In this document: piece by piece, positions 14,278 to 22,305 of the stretch
Layout: the number at the start of each line of letters is the position of its first letter
Numbering within the stretch: the first letter of the stretch is position 1
Source: Dokdonella fugitiva
GTDB lineage: Bacteria > Pseudomonadota > Gammaproteobacteria > Xanthomonadales > Rhodanobacteraceae
Assembly: GCF_014138265.1 (NCBI RefSeq)
Contig: NZ_JACGXL010000007.1
Span: 124,001 to 188,000, forward strand
Direction: 5' to 3'
DNA length: 64,000 nucleotides
Translations under genes and position numbers: made by a program
The notes under the pieces: model-generated
Told to the model about the DNA's origin: nothing
The model's database searches: none
Seen by the model: the letters and a program-made list of their open reading frames with translations, nothing else

Positions 14278-16317
14278 ATGGTTCGTCGCAAGTCGCTCGC
14301 GGTCGCGGTCGGGGCTGCATTGTCCACGGTCGCGTTGTCTTCCATCTCCGTCGTCGACGTCGCACGCGCGCAACCTGCGCCGCCGGCCGAAGGCGTCGTG
14401 CCGATCACCTATGTCGGTGCCAACGCGCGCGTTTCGCTCGGCGTCGACGACGACGGCGACGTGCTCGGCGAGATCCTCGGCCTCCTCGGCAAGACCGACG
14501 ACCACGCCTGGCTCGCCCAGCTCTGGCTCGGCCAGGGTGGCGCCGGCGGTGCGCAGGTCGATTACCACTGGCTGCGCGGCGATGCCGAGGCGGAGCGCGC
14601 GCAGGCGGGCAGCGCGAGCGTGCTCAAGGCGTTCGGCGCGTTCGACCAGAACGCCTGGAAGGACCGCAAGGCGACGCTCGGCTTGGGTTGGGAGAAGAAT
14701 GATTTCTCGATCGATGCCTACGTCAGCCATGCGACCTCGGGCACGCGCTACGCGGGTTCGACGCTCGTCACCGACGTGACCCAGCTCGTCGGCACCGACG
14801 AGCACGGCGACTACACGCAGACGCAGACGATCGACACGCTGACCGAGGCGTTCGAGCATCCGTACGACGACGGCGTCGGCCTGCGCGTCGGCCGCTACTT
14901 CGACGATCCGCTGCTGCGCGTGCGCGGCGGCCTCGACTACGAGCGCGGCAAGTACGACTCGGACCAGTGGACGCTGTCGCTCGGTCTCGACAAGTACTTC
15001 GCCAACACCGGCTTCAGCGTGTCGCTGCTCGGCGAGAGCCTGCACAAGGGCGGCGATTTCGAGCGTGACAAGAACGACACGCGCGGCTGGCTGCTGCTGC
15101 GCTACGACATCGGCCAGAACTACCGTGCACGCGAGCCGTACCGCATGGTGCAGGTCGAGCGTCCCGCACCGGCTGCGGCGGCGCCCGCGCCGCAGGTGAT
15201 CCGCAACGAGGTCAAGCTCGACGGCGACGCGTTCTTCGACTTCGACCACGCCGACCTGCGCGCCGACGCGCGCGCCGCGCTCGACGAGCTCCTCACCAAG
15301 CTCAAGTCGGCGAACCGCGTGAGCCGCGTCGCGGTCGTCGGCCACACCGACTCGGTCGGCACGGTCGCCTACAACCAGAAGCTGTCCGAGCGACGCGCGG
15401 CGAGTGCGAAGCGCTATCTCGTCGCGCGCGGCATCGACGCGGCCGAGATCGATGCGCGCGGCGAGGGCGAGTCGAACCCGTCGCATCCGAACGACACGCC
15501 GGCGAACCGGCAGAAGAATCGCCGTGTCGACATCGAGTTCCTCACGATCGAGGAAACGACGCAGCCGGTGCAACCGACGCCGTCGCCGCAGGTCGAATGG
15601 GTGAAGGAGCCGGTCGCGGCACCGCCGGCATGGATCGAGCGCGCGTTGCGCAATCCGGCCGAGCACAAGCGCACCGTCGACGTGTACCGCTTCGAGAAGA
15701 CGACGAAGACGACCACGCTCGGCCCGCGCCAGTACACGAACCATCCGCCGGTCGCGCAGGACGACGCGGCCACGATCGAACAGGATGCGCCGGCGACGCC
15801 GATCGCGGTGCTCGCCAACGACAGCGATCCCGACGGCGACGCGCTGGTGGTGACGACGGTCGGTGCCGCCTCGCACGGCGTCGCGGTCGCGACCGCGGCC
15901 GGCGTCGACTACACGCCGGCCGCGGGCTACCTCGGCGACGACAGTTTCAGCTACACGATCAGCGACGGCCGCGGCGGCAACGCGACCGCGACCGTGCACG
16001 TGAGCATCACCACGCCGAACCATCCGCCCACCGCGGGCCCGCTGCAGGTGCGCGTGCTGAAGGGTGCGTCGATCGACATCCCGGTGCTGCAGGCCGCGTC
16101 CGATCCCGACGGCGATCCGCTCACCGTGATCGCGGTGAACCACACCGGGCCGCTGCCGAACAACACGGTCACGATCAATCCGGACTTCACCGTGCACTAC
16201 ACGTCGATCCACGGCTGGTTCGGCCAGGACTATTTCGAGTACACCGTGTCCGACGGCAAGGGCGGCACCGCGACCGGCACGATCGCCGTGTACGTGTACG
16301 AACGGCCGCCCTATTGA
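14278..16317 (+). CDS. OmpA-family envelope protein with C-terminal cadherin-like (tandem-95) domains
   Basis: The 679-residue protein has a signal peptide (residues 1-30, ending VARAQ). Residues about 40-290 are rich in alternating aromatic/hydrophobic strands (YHWLRGDAE, WEKNDFSIDAYVSHAT, YERGKYDSDQWTLSLGLDKYF) and probably form an outer-membrane or periplasmic beta structure. An OmpA/MotB peptidoglycan-binding domain spans about 312-421, with DAFFDFDHADLR, VVGHTDSVGTVAYNQKLSERRA and RRVDIEF. A Pro-rich linker follows, then two Ig/cadherin-like repeats starting N-H-P-P-V/T at about residues 488 and 581, with DSDPDGD and YTISDGRGG calcium-type motifs. ATG 14278 is chosen because GGAGGAG lies four bases upstream; an ATG ten codons earlier has no such site. 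Having adhesin-type repeats after the peptidoglycan-binding domain is unusual, because that would place them in the periplasm. Confidence 0.85.
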   Translation: MVRRKSLAVAVGAALSTVALSSISVVDVARAQPAPPAEGVVPITYVGANARVSLGVDDDGDVLGEILGLLGKTDDHAWLAQLWLGQGGAGGAQVDYHWLRGDAEAERAQAGSASVLKAFGAFDQNAWKDRKATLGLGWEKNDFSIDAYVSHATSGTRYAGSTLVTDVTQLVGTDEHGDYTQTQTIDTLTEAFEHPYDDGVGLRVGRYFDDPLLRVRGGLDYERGKYDSDQWTLSLGLDKYFANTGFSVSLLGESLHKGGDFERDKNDTRGWLLLRYDIGQNYRAREPYRMVQVERPAPAAAAPAPQVIRNEVKLDGDAFFDFDHADLRADARAALDELLTKLKSANRVSRVAVVGHTDSVGTVAYNQKLSERRAASAKRYLVARGIDAAEIDARGEGESNPSHPNDTPANRQKNRRVDIEFLTIEETTQPVQPTPSPQVEWVKEPVAAPPAWIERALRNPAEHKRTVDVYRFEKTTKTTTLGPRQYTNHPPVAQDDAATIEQDAPATPIAVLANDSDPDGDALVVTTVGAASHGVAVATAAGVDYTPAAGYLGDDSFSYTISDGRGGNATATVHVSITTPNHPPTAGPLQVRVLKGASIDIPVLQAASDPDGDPLTVIAVNHTGPLPNNTVTINPDFTVHYTSIHGWFGQDYFEYTVSDGKGGTATGTIAVYVYERPPY

Positions 16318-16394
16318 TCGGTTCCCGTGCGAATGACCGGGGCTTCCCGCCCGGCATCCGCTCGCCGCGTCCGATACAGGCCCGGACGCGGCTC

Positions 16395-16422
16395 CGCGTG
16401 GGCGGCTTGCGCCGCCCACGCG
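16395..16422. terminator. 12-bp perfect hairpin between convergent genes
   Basis: Two arms, cgcgtgggcggc and gccgcccacgcg, pair perfectly around a TTGC loop, and one more C-G pair extends the stem. The hairpin lies between the ends of the OmpA-like gene (plus) and the metallophosphatase gene (minus), where a bidirectional terminator is expected. No T-run follows on either strand, so rho-independent termination would be atypical. The remainder of 16318-16467 holds nothing else I can support. Confidence 0.6.
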
Positions 16423-16467
16423 GGCGACCCATTCATGGATCGCGCAAGGCGATGTTTTCGCGGGGGG

Positions 16468-17268
16468 TCAAGCCGCGACAGGCAACGGCAGCGGGGCCGC
16501 GGCGGCGTCGCTGCGCGCGAGGCTGAGGCAGCGCTCGGTCCAGTGCAGCAGCTCGAACGAACCGTCGTGGTGCTCGACCAGTCCGGTGCAGTGTTCGACC
16601 CAGTCGCCGTCGTTGATGTAGAGCGCGCCGGCGTGCTCGTGCATGTTCGCGTAGTGGATGTGGCCGCAGATGTGGCCGTCGAAACCGTCCGCACCGGCCT
16701 GCGCGGCGACGCGCCGCTCGAAGTCGCCGATGAAGCGCCGCGCGGTGCCGATGCGCGTCTTGAGCAGGATCGACAGCGGGCGGTAGCGCAGGCCGAACAG
16801 GCGCAACAGCGCGTTCGCGCGCCGATTCAGGGCGCAGACGAAGCCCTGCAGCACGTCGCCGAGCCGCAGCAGCCAGCGCGGCGCATCGCCGTGGCCGTCG
16901 TACTCGTCGCCATGGCTGACCCGGTAGCGACGTCCGTCCGGACCGACGTGCACGGCGTCGAGCGCGACCTCGACGCCGGCGACGCGCGTGCCCGCGAAGC
17001 GGCGCAGCGCCGCGTCGTGGTTGCCGGGAATGTAGACGACGCGCGTGCCTTGCGCGGCGAGCGCGAGGATCTCGGCGATCACCTCGGCGTGGCTCGCGTG
17101 CCAGTACGGCCGCTTCGCCATGTTCTCGAAATCGACGATGTCGCCGACGAGGTAGAGCCGCTCGCAGCGCAGCGAGCGCAGGAAGTCGAGCAGGTAGGGC
17201 GCCTTGCAGCCGGCGTAGCCGAGGTGGACGTCGGAGATGAACACGCTGCGGAACGAGAGTCGCGACAT
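16468..17268 (-). CDS. LpxH/PlcP-type calcineurin-like metallophosphatase
   Basis: The 266-residue protein is a metallophosphoesterase with all five metal motifs: SDVHLG (Asp13, His15), GDIVDFEN (Asp43), GNHD (Asn83, His84), SHGDEYD (His119) and GHIHYAN (His203, His205). It belongs to the COG2908 group, often annotated as UDP-2,3-diacylglucosamine diphosphatase. That group also contains PlcP, a phospholipase C that strips head groups from phosphatidylcholine and phosphatidylethanolamine to give diacylglycerol under phosphate starvation. The divergent neighbours are btaA and btaB, which use diacylglycerol to make betaine lipid, so the PlcP role is the better guess here; LpxH activity remains possible. 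The start codons are 173 bases apart and share a region with a GTGTCAC/GTGACAG pair that could be degenerate Pho-box half-sites. A basic C-terminal helix (about 135-190) could bind membrane. Confidence 0.82.
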   Translation of the reverse strand: MSRLSFRSVFISDVHLGYAGCKAPYLLDFLRSLRCERLYLVGDIVDFENMAKRPYWHASHAEVIAEILALAAQGTRVVYIPGNHDAALRRFAGTRVAGVEVALDAVHVGPDGRRYRVSHGDEYDGHGDAPRWLLRLGDVLQGFVCALNRRANALLRLFGLRYRPLSILLKTRIGTARRFIGDFERRVAAQAGADGFDGHICGHIHYANMHEHAGALYINDGDWVEHCTGLVEHHDGSFELLHWTERCLSLARSDAAAAPLPLPVAA

Positions 17269-17441
17269 CGCGCATCCTCGCGGGGAACCCGGCGCAGTGT
17301 CGGCGCCGCACGTCTCGCGCGCGTTGCGCCGCGGTTGCACCGCGGTGACAGCGACGGCGCGGCGCGCCGCGCGCGCCAACACACACGTGTCACATCGCCG
17401 GCGTAGCGTCCGTGCGGAGTCCCCGCCGCCGCGAACGCCCG

Positions 17442-18635
17442 ATGTCGATCCCGAACCTGCGCGACAAGCTCGACCAGAAGATCTTCGACGCGATCTATTC
17501 GCGCAGCCTCGTCTACAACACCTGCTGGGAGGATCCCGCGGTCGATCGCCGCGCGCTCGCGCTCGGCCCGGACGACAGCGTGCTGGTGATCACCAGCGCC
17601 GGCTGCAACGCGCTCGACTACGCGCTGCAGGGGCCGCGCAGCATCCACGCGGTCGACGCGAACCCGCGCCAGAACGCGTTGCTCGAGCTGAAGATCGCCG
17701 GCATCCGCACGCTCGGTTTCGACGACTACTTCGCGATCTTCGGCGAGGGCTGGCACGCACGCTTCGCCGAGATCTACGGCGACGCGCTGCGCGGCGAACT
17801 GTCGGAATTCGCGCGCGCGTGGTGGGACCGCCACGCCGACTGGTTCACGAGCCGCCGCGGCAGCTTCTACTTCCACGGCCTGTCCGGCTGCGTCGCGCGC
17901 GGCGTGCGCGCCTACTTCGCGACGCGCCCGCGCCTGCGCCGCGCGATGGACGACCTGTTCCTCGCGCGCGACGTCGACGAGCAGCGCGTGATCTACGACG
18001 GCCGCGTCGCGCCGCAGCTGTGGAACACGCCGGTCAACTGGGTCATCTCGCGCCAGTTCGTCATGAGCCTGCTCGGCGTGCCGTACCCGCAGCGGCGCCT
18101 GGTCGAGGCGCAGCACGAGCACGGCGTGTCGGGCTTCATCCGCAGCGCGGTGCAGTACGTGTTCCGCCAGCTGCCGCTCGCCGACAACTATTTCTGGCAC
18201 GTCTACATGACCGGCCGCTACCGCCGCGATTGCTGCCCCGAATACCTCAAGCAGGACAACTTCGAGCGCCTCAAGGCCGGACTCGTCGATCGCATCGTGC
18301 CGCACACGACCACGGTGACGGAGTTCCTGCGCGCGCACGACGCGCCGATCACGCGCTTCGTGCTGCTCGACCACATGGACTGGATGAGTTCCTATCATCC
18401 GGCCGCGCTGATCGAGGAGTGGGAGGCGATCCGCGAGCGCGCGGCGCCCGGCGCACGCATCCTGTTGCGCAGCGCGCAGGCGCGCCCGGCCTATCTCGAC
18501 GAGATACGCATCGGTCCCGCGCGCGAGCGCCTGCGCGACGCGTTCCGTTTCATGGACGCCGAGGCGGACGCGCTGCAGCCGCATGACCGCGTGCACACCT
18601 ACGCCGGGTTCGTGATCGCCGATGTCCCGGCTTGA
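17442..18635 (+). CDS. btaA: BtaA-like S-adenosylmethionine:diacylglycerol 3-amino-3-carboxypropyl transferase (DUF3419)
   Basis: The enzyme transfers the 3-amino-3-carboxypropyl group of SAM to diacylglycerol, the first step in making the betaine lipid DGTS at the inner membrane. The 397-residue sequence has the DUF3419/BtaA features: SLVYNTCWEDPAVDRRAL, a Rossmann SAM site DDSVLVITSAGCNALDYALQGPRSIHAVDANPRQNALLELK, and a downstream FVLLDHMDWMSS. The ATG at 17442 gives a normal N-terminus (MSIPNLRDKLDQKIFDAIYS). The stop overlaps the btaB start by 14 bases, so the two are translationally coupled. The metallophosphatase gene on the opposite strand probably supplies diacylglycerol. BtaA is well studied in Rhodobacter and Sinorhizobium; its occurrence in Gammaproteobacteria is patchy. 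Confidence 0.87.
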   Translation: MSIPNLRDKLDQKIFDAIYSRSLVYNTCWEDPAVDRRALALGPDDSVLVITSAGCNALDYALQGPRSIHAVDANPRQNALLELKIAGIRTLGFDDYFAIFGEGWHARFAEIYGDALRGELSEFARAWWDRHADWFTSRRGSFYFHGLSGCVARGVRAYFATRPRLRRAMDDLFLARDVDEQRVIYDGRVAPQLWNTPVNWVISRQFVMSLLGVPYPQRRLVEAQHEHGVSGFIRSAVQYVFRQLPLADNYFWHVYMTGRYRRDCCPEYLKQDNFERLKAGLVDRIVPHTTTVTEFLRAHDAPITRFVLLDHMDWMSSYHPAALIEEWEAIRERAAPGARILLRSAQARPAYLDEIRIGPARERLRDAFRFMDAEADALQPHDRVHTYAGFVIADVPA

Positions 18636-19353
18636 AGCGCTGCGCGGCGACGTCGCCGTGCTCGCGCGGCTCGTGCGCGGCATGCCGCGCGCGGGTTCGC
18701 ACGCGCAGGCGCTCGGCGCGTTCTACGGCGCGCAGTCGACGCACTACGACCGCTTCCGCGAACGCCTCCTGCAAGGGCGCGCGGAGCTCGTCGCGGACAT
18801 CGGGCTGCACGACGGGGCGCACGTCGTCGAACTCGGCGGCGGCACCGGCCGCAACCTCGAGTTCTTCGGCGCGCGCGCCTCGCGCATCGCGCGCTACGAC
18901 GTCGTCGACCTCTGCGCGCCACTGCTCGAATGCGCGCGCGAGCGTCGGCGCGCGTTCCCGCAGCTGCACGCGATCGAGGCGGACGCGACGACGTGGCGGC
19001 CACGCCGCGCGGTCGACGCGGTGATCCTTTCGTACGCGCTGACGATGATTCCCGACTGGCGCGCCGCGATCGCCAATGCGATCACGATGCTCGCGCCCGG
19101 CGGCGTGCTCGCGGTGGTCGACTTCCACGTCTCGCCTGCGCGCAGCGCGCCCGGCGCCGCGCAGCACGGCGCGTTCACGCGCCGCTTCTGGCCGTTCTGG
19201 TTCCGCCACGACGGCGTGCGCCTCGACGCGGCGCACCTGCCCGCCTTGCGCGACGCGTTGCCGTCTCACGCGGTGGTCGAAGCGCGCGCGGCGGTGCCGT
19301 ACCTGCCGTGCGCGCGCGTGCCGTATTACCGCTTCCTCGGCCGCAAGACCTGA
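18622..19353 (+). CDS. btaB: BtaB-like diacylglyceryl-homoserine N-methyltransferase
   Basis: This 243-residue class I SAM-dependent methyltransferase is expected to methylate the diacylglyceryl-homoserine made by BtaA three times, giving the trimethyl betaine lipid. Motif I is HVVELGGGTGRNLEFF (about residues 69-84), followed by YDVVDLCAPLLECARERR and the post-motif VDAVILSYALTMIPDWRAAI. That last motif is characteristic of UbiE/BtaB-type enzymes. ATG 18622 lies inside the end of btaA, a 14-base overlap that signals coupled translation. The N-terminal GAFYGAQSTHYDRFRERLLQGR motif is shared with BtaB proteins fused or adjacent to BtaA. If btaA were misassigned, the substrate would be open, but gene pairing makes the call fairly firm. 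Confidence 0.85.
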   Translation: MSRLEALRGDVAVLARLVRGMPRAGSHAQALGAFYGAQSTHYDRFRERLLQGRAELVADIGLHDGAHVVELGGGTGRNLEFFGARASRIARYDVVDLCAPLLECARERRRAFPQLHAIEADATTWRPRRAVDAVILSYALTMIPDWRAAIANAITMLAPGGVLAVVDFHVSPARSAPGAAQHGAFTRRFWPFWFRHDGVRLDAAHLPALRDALPSHAVVEARAAVPYLPCARVPYYRFLGRKT

Positions 19354-19363
19354 GTCCGGCGCG

Positions 19364-19744
19364 CTAGACGTCGAGATCCGTGCCGCCGGTGCCGCGGCCG
19401 AAGAAGTACGTGAGCGCGGCGGCAGCGACGAGGAACAGGCCGAACCCGCGCAGCGGGCCTTGCAGTTCCGACGTGCCGACCAGCTCGCCGGCGACGAGGA
19501 AGACCAACCCGCCGCCGCCGAGCCACAGCGAGCGGGCGAGGCGGAACAGCGCCGGGCGTTCGTCGGAGACGGTCGGTCGCGGTGTCGGCGAGCGGCGCGC
19601 GAGCACGATGATCGCCGCTGCACAGCCGACGGCGGCGATGCCGGCGAGCGTGCGGACGAGCGCATGCGTCGCGGTCTGGGAGAGGAACAGGCCGACGCCG
19701 AGCAGCATGCCAAGCAGGGTGCGCACGGATCCGGGCGTGGTCAT
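19364..19744 (-). CDS. small hypothetical membrane protein
   Basis: The 126-residue protein contains about four hydrophobic segments: TLLGMLLGVGLFLSQ, LVRTLAGIAAVGCAAAIIVLA, a segment around LWLGGGGLVFLVAG, and GFGLFLVAAAALTYFF. Between the second and third lies a cytosolic-type linker, RRSPTPRPTVSDERP. The C-terminus is short and polar. I do not recognise the family. The ATG at 19744 was chosen; an in-frame ATG four codons earlier (19756) is equally possible, and neither has a clear ribosome-binding site. The gene lies 31 bases after the aldo/keto reductase gene on the same strand and is convergent with btaB, whose stop is only 10 bases away. Confidence 0.6.
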   Translation of the reverse strand: MTTPGSVRTLLGMLLGVGLFLSQTATHALVRTLAGIAAVGCAAAIIVLARRSPTPRPTVSDERPALFRLARSLWLGGGGLVFLVAGELVGTSELQGPLRGFGLFLVAAAALTYFFGRGTGGTDLDV

Positions 19745-19775
19745 GGGTGCAGGCATGTTGTTGCGACGCGTGCGC

Positions 19776-20717
19776 TCAGGCGCCGACGTCGAGGCGCTGC
19801 ATGTCCTCGTCGGACAGGCGCAAGTGCACGGCACCTGCGAGTTCGGCGACCTGCGCGGGCGTCGTCGCACTCGCGATCGGCGCGCTGACGCCGGGACGCC
19901 CGATCAGCCAGGCGAGCGCGACCTGCGCCGGCGTCGCCTCGTGGCGGCGCGCGACGTCGTCGAGCGCGGCGAGCACGCGCAGGCCATGGCCGTTGAGGTA
20001 CTTGCCGACCGCGCCGCCGCGCGCGGTGCTCTTGCCGAGGTCGGCCTCGCTGCGGTACTTGCCGGTGAGGAACCCGCTCGCGAGCGCGTAGTAGCAGACG
20101 ACGCCGACGCCGGTCTCGCGCACGAGCGACGCGAAGTCCGTTTCGTAAGGCTTGCGCGCGACGAGGTTGTATTCGGGTTGCAGCACTTCGTAGCGCGGCA
20201 GGCCGAGCCGTTCGCTCGTTTCGAGCGCTTCGGCGAAACGCGCGGCCGTGTAGTTCGATGCGCCGATCGCGCGCACCTTGCCGCGCTCGATCAGTCGCGC
20301 GAACGCGCCGAGCGTGTCGGCGAGCGGTACGTTGGCGTCGTCCTCGTGCGCGAAGTAGAGGTCGATCACGTCGACGCCGAGGCGTTGCAGCGATTCGTCG
20401 GCGGCGGCCTCGATGTTCGCGGGCGAGAGGCCGCGGTGGCGCGACCATTTCGCGACCTTGGTCGCGACGACGACGCGGTCGCGCTTGCCGCTGCGCGCGA
20501 GCCAGCGGCCGATCATCGTTTCCGATTCGCCGCCCTGGTTGCCGGGCACCCAGGCCGGGTACGCGTCGGCGGTGTCGAGCAGATCGAGCCCCGCGTCGAC
20601 GAACGCGTCGAGCACGGCGAACGCGCCCGCTTCGTCGACGCTCCAGCCGAACACGTTGGTGCCGAGCGCGAGTGGGGCGATGGACAGGTCGGAACGGCCG
20701 AGGCGGCGTCGATTCAT
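19776..20717 (-). CDS. aldo/keto reductase
   Basis: The 313-residue TIM-barrel oxidoreductase uses NADPH to reduce aldehydes or ketones. The N-terminus NRRRLGRSDLSIAPLALGTNVFGW and LDTADAYP contain the catalytic Asp and Tyr, followed by VATKV with the catalytic Lys. The fourth catalytic position is His-Glu-Asp in LYFAHEDD. The cofactor segment near the C-terminus, IASATTPAQVAEL, fits the family's 2'-phosphate site. The length and an N-x-x-x-L-G-R-S-x-L start are typical of the YajO/Tas-like AKR group. The ATG at 20717 is unambiguous. The gene may be cotranscribed with the small membrane protein downstream. The physiological substrate is unknown. Confidence 0.88.
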   Translation of the reverse strand: MNRRRLGRSDLSIAPLALGTNVFGWSVDEAGAFAVLDAFVDAGLDLLDTADAYPAWVPGNQGGESETMIGRWLARSGKRDRVVVATKVAKWSRHRGLSPANIEAAADESLQRLGVDVIDLYFAHEDDANVPLADTLGAFARLIERGKVRAIGASNYTAARFAEALETSERLGLPRYEVLQPEYNLVARKPYETDFASLVRETGVGVVCYYALASGFLTGKYRSEADLGKSTARGGAVGKYLNGHGLRVLAALDDVARRHEATPAQVALAWLIGRPGVSAPIASATTPAQVAELAGAVHLRLSDEDMQRLDVGA

Positions 20718-20807
20718 CGCGGACTCCAGCGAGAGGATCCGGCGGATCTGCGCGCGCGGCGCGCGAGGGCAGGCGGAACGCGCGGGACGGGCCGCGCGCC
20801 GGATCGG

Positions 20808-21416
20808 TCAGGAAAGGACGTCGGGACGCTTGGCGCCCGCGTAGCGGCGCGTCCAGTAGCCTTCGTCGAGGCGGCTGATGCTGACGCTCTTGCCGGTCGA
20901 CGGCGAATGGATGAAGCGACCCTCGCCGAGGTAGATGCCGACGTGCGAGACGCGCTTGCCGCGGATCTTGAAGAACACGAGGTCGCCGACCTTGAGGTCG
21001 GCGCGTGCGACGTTGATGCCGGCGCGGTACTGGCTCGCCGAGTCGACCGGCAGGTCGACGCCGGCGCTGTGGTGGAACACGTAACGCACGAAACCGCTGC
21101 AGTCGAAGCCGGTCTTCGGGTCGCGACCGCCGCGGCGGTAGCGGATGTTCTGCAGGGTCATCGAGAACTCGGCGAGCAGCTTGCGCAGGCCGCCGATGGG
21201 AGCGGCGACGTCCGGCGCCGCTGCGGCGTCCGGCGCGATGGCCGCGTTGTCGACGAGGAACGCGCCCGATGCCGGCCAGGCGGTCGAGGCGATCGCGGAA
21301 GCGGATTCGAGCTGCCAGGGGCGAAGGTCGACGGCCGACGGGGCGGCGGTCGCATCAGTGCCTTGCGTCGCCGCCAAGGCGAGCAAAAACAAGGCTGTCA
21401 TTCGCTGGAATGGCAT
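20808..21416 (-). CDS. NlpC/P60 family cell-wall hydrolase
   Basis: The 202-residue exported peptidase is predicted to cut peptide cross-links or stem peptides of murein in the periplasm. A signal peptide (residues 1-25) precedes an Ala-rich linker. The NlpC/P60 domain runs from about residue 85 to the end, with catalytic Cys106 in TGFDCSGFVRYVF, catalytic His158 in RVSHVGIYLGEG and a downstream H-S polar residue in RFIHSPSTG. ATG 21416 is selected because GGAG lies seven bases upstream. The product resembles E. coli MepS/NlpC-type endopeptidases but has no lipobox. Its 5' region contains two inverted repeats (see 21469-21534), so regulation at the mRNA leader is possible. Confidence 0.88.
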   Translation of the reverse strand: MPFQRMTALFLLALAATQGTDATAAPSAVDLRPWQLESASAIASTAWPASGAFLVDNAAIAPDAAAAPDVAAPIGGLRKLLAEFSMTLQNIRYRRGGRDPKTGFDCSGFVRYVFHHSAGVDLPVDSASQYRAGINVARADLKVGDLVFFKIRGKRVSHVGIYLGEGRFIHSPSTGKSVSISRLDEGYWTRRYAGAKRPDVLS

Positions 21417-21596
21417 CGGTGCGCTCCGGATACAGACAGGGAGGCGACACCGCATACGCAGTCCGGCCCACCCCCGTGGAGGGGTGAAAGTAGCAAAGCC
21501 CTTTTCCGGAGTTGTTTGGCTGACGTTAAGCCAAGGACGATTTCGACGGATTTTTGTGACGCAGTTCCGCCGTGGCCTGCGAACCGCGGCGCGGAA
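21417..21596 (-). promoter_or_regulatory. Upstream region of the NlpC/P60 gene with two inverted repeats
   Basis: This stretch between the SGNH hydrolase stop and the NlpC/P60 start contains a cacccc/ggggtg stem with a six-base loop (21469-21486) and a ttggct/agccaa inverted repeat with a seven-base centre (21516-21534). A tccgg/ccgga pair at about 21463-21509 could enclose the first stem when read on the minus strand. The segment 21500-21570 is AT-richer than its surroundings, as expected of a promoter. No known riboswitch consensus was recognised. Confidence 0.35.
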
Positions 21597-22232
21597 TCAG
21601 CCGCCAGGACCCTCCGGAACGGCCTTTTCGAGCAGCGCACGCGCGACCGGCACGATCTCGTCGGTCCACAGCGCGTACTGCGCCGCCGAGGGGTGCAGGC
21701 CGTCGGCGACGAGCATCGCCTCGCCGTCGCCGGCCTCGCGCGAAGCCGCGGTCACGTCGACGAACGCGATGCCCGCGGCGCTCGCGATCGCGCGCGCCGC
21801 CGCATTGAACGCATCGATCGCGCTGCCGACCTGCGCGGCGTCGCGGCCTTGCCCATGAGCGAAGCGCGTGACGCCCCAGTCGGGGATCGACACGACGAAC
21901 ACGCGCGCCGGCGAACCCGCGAGCGCGCGCGCGCGCGCGAGCAGCGTCGCGAACTCGTCGCGATACTCGTCGAGCGCACGGCCACGGTACTGGTTGTTGA
22001 CGCCGATGAGCAGGCTGACCAGCGCATACGGCGGGGTGAGCGTCGCCGCATCCATCGCCGCCGCGAGCTCGTCGGTGGTCCAGCCGGTGGTGGCGACGAT
22101 CTCGGGATCGGCGAGCGCGACGCCGAGCGCGCGCAGGCGCCGCGCGAGCTGCGCCGGCCAGCGCTCGTCCGCGGCGACGCCTTCGCCGATCGTGTAGGAA
22201 TCGCCGAGGGCGAGGAAGGTCGCGGGGTTCAT
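21597..22232 (-). CDS. SGNH/GDSL family hydrolase
   Basis: The 211-residue enzyme has the SGNH blocks in order. Block I is FLALGDSYTIGEG, with the nucleophile serine at about residue 12. A block II-like glycine region is TTGWTTDELAAAM. Block III is LLIGVNNQYRG, with the conserved Asn in the oxyanion hole, and block V is ADGLHPSAAQY, with the catalytic Asp and His. There is no signal peptide, so the protein is probably cytosolic. Such proteins are esterases or lipases of broad specificity, related to TesA-like and acetylhydrolase-like families. The gene lies 73 bases downstream of the alaA-type aminotransferase gene on the same strand. The natural substrate cannot be deduced. Confidence 0.87.
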   Translation of the reverse strand: MNPATFLALGDSYTIGEGVAADERWPAQLARRLRALGVALADPEIVATTGWTTDELAAAMDAATLTPPYALVSLLIGVNNQYRGRALDEYRDEFATLLARARALAGSPARVFVVSIPDWGVTRFAHGQGRDAAQVGSAIDAFNAAARAIASAAGIAFVDVTAASREAGDGEAMLVADGLHPSAAQYALWTDEIVPVARALLEKAVPEGPGG

Positions 22233-22305
22233 CGGGTATCCGGGAAGGATGGAGGTTGGAACATGCAACGCACGCACCGGCGGTACGCGCGTCGCGCGTA
22301 CCGCC

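Noticed and set aside
17269-17441. Pho box between plcP-type gene and btaA
   Set aside because: Only single 7-base half-sites (GTGTCAC, GTGACAG) are present on each strand; the second half 11 bases away is not conserved. Kept as a hint only.
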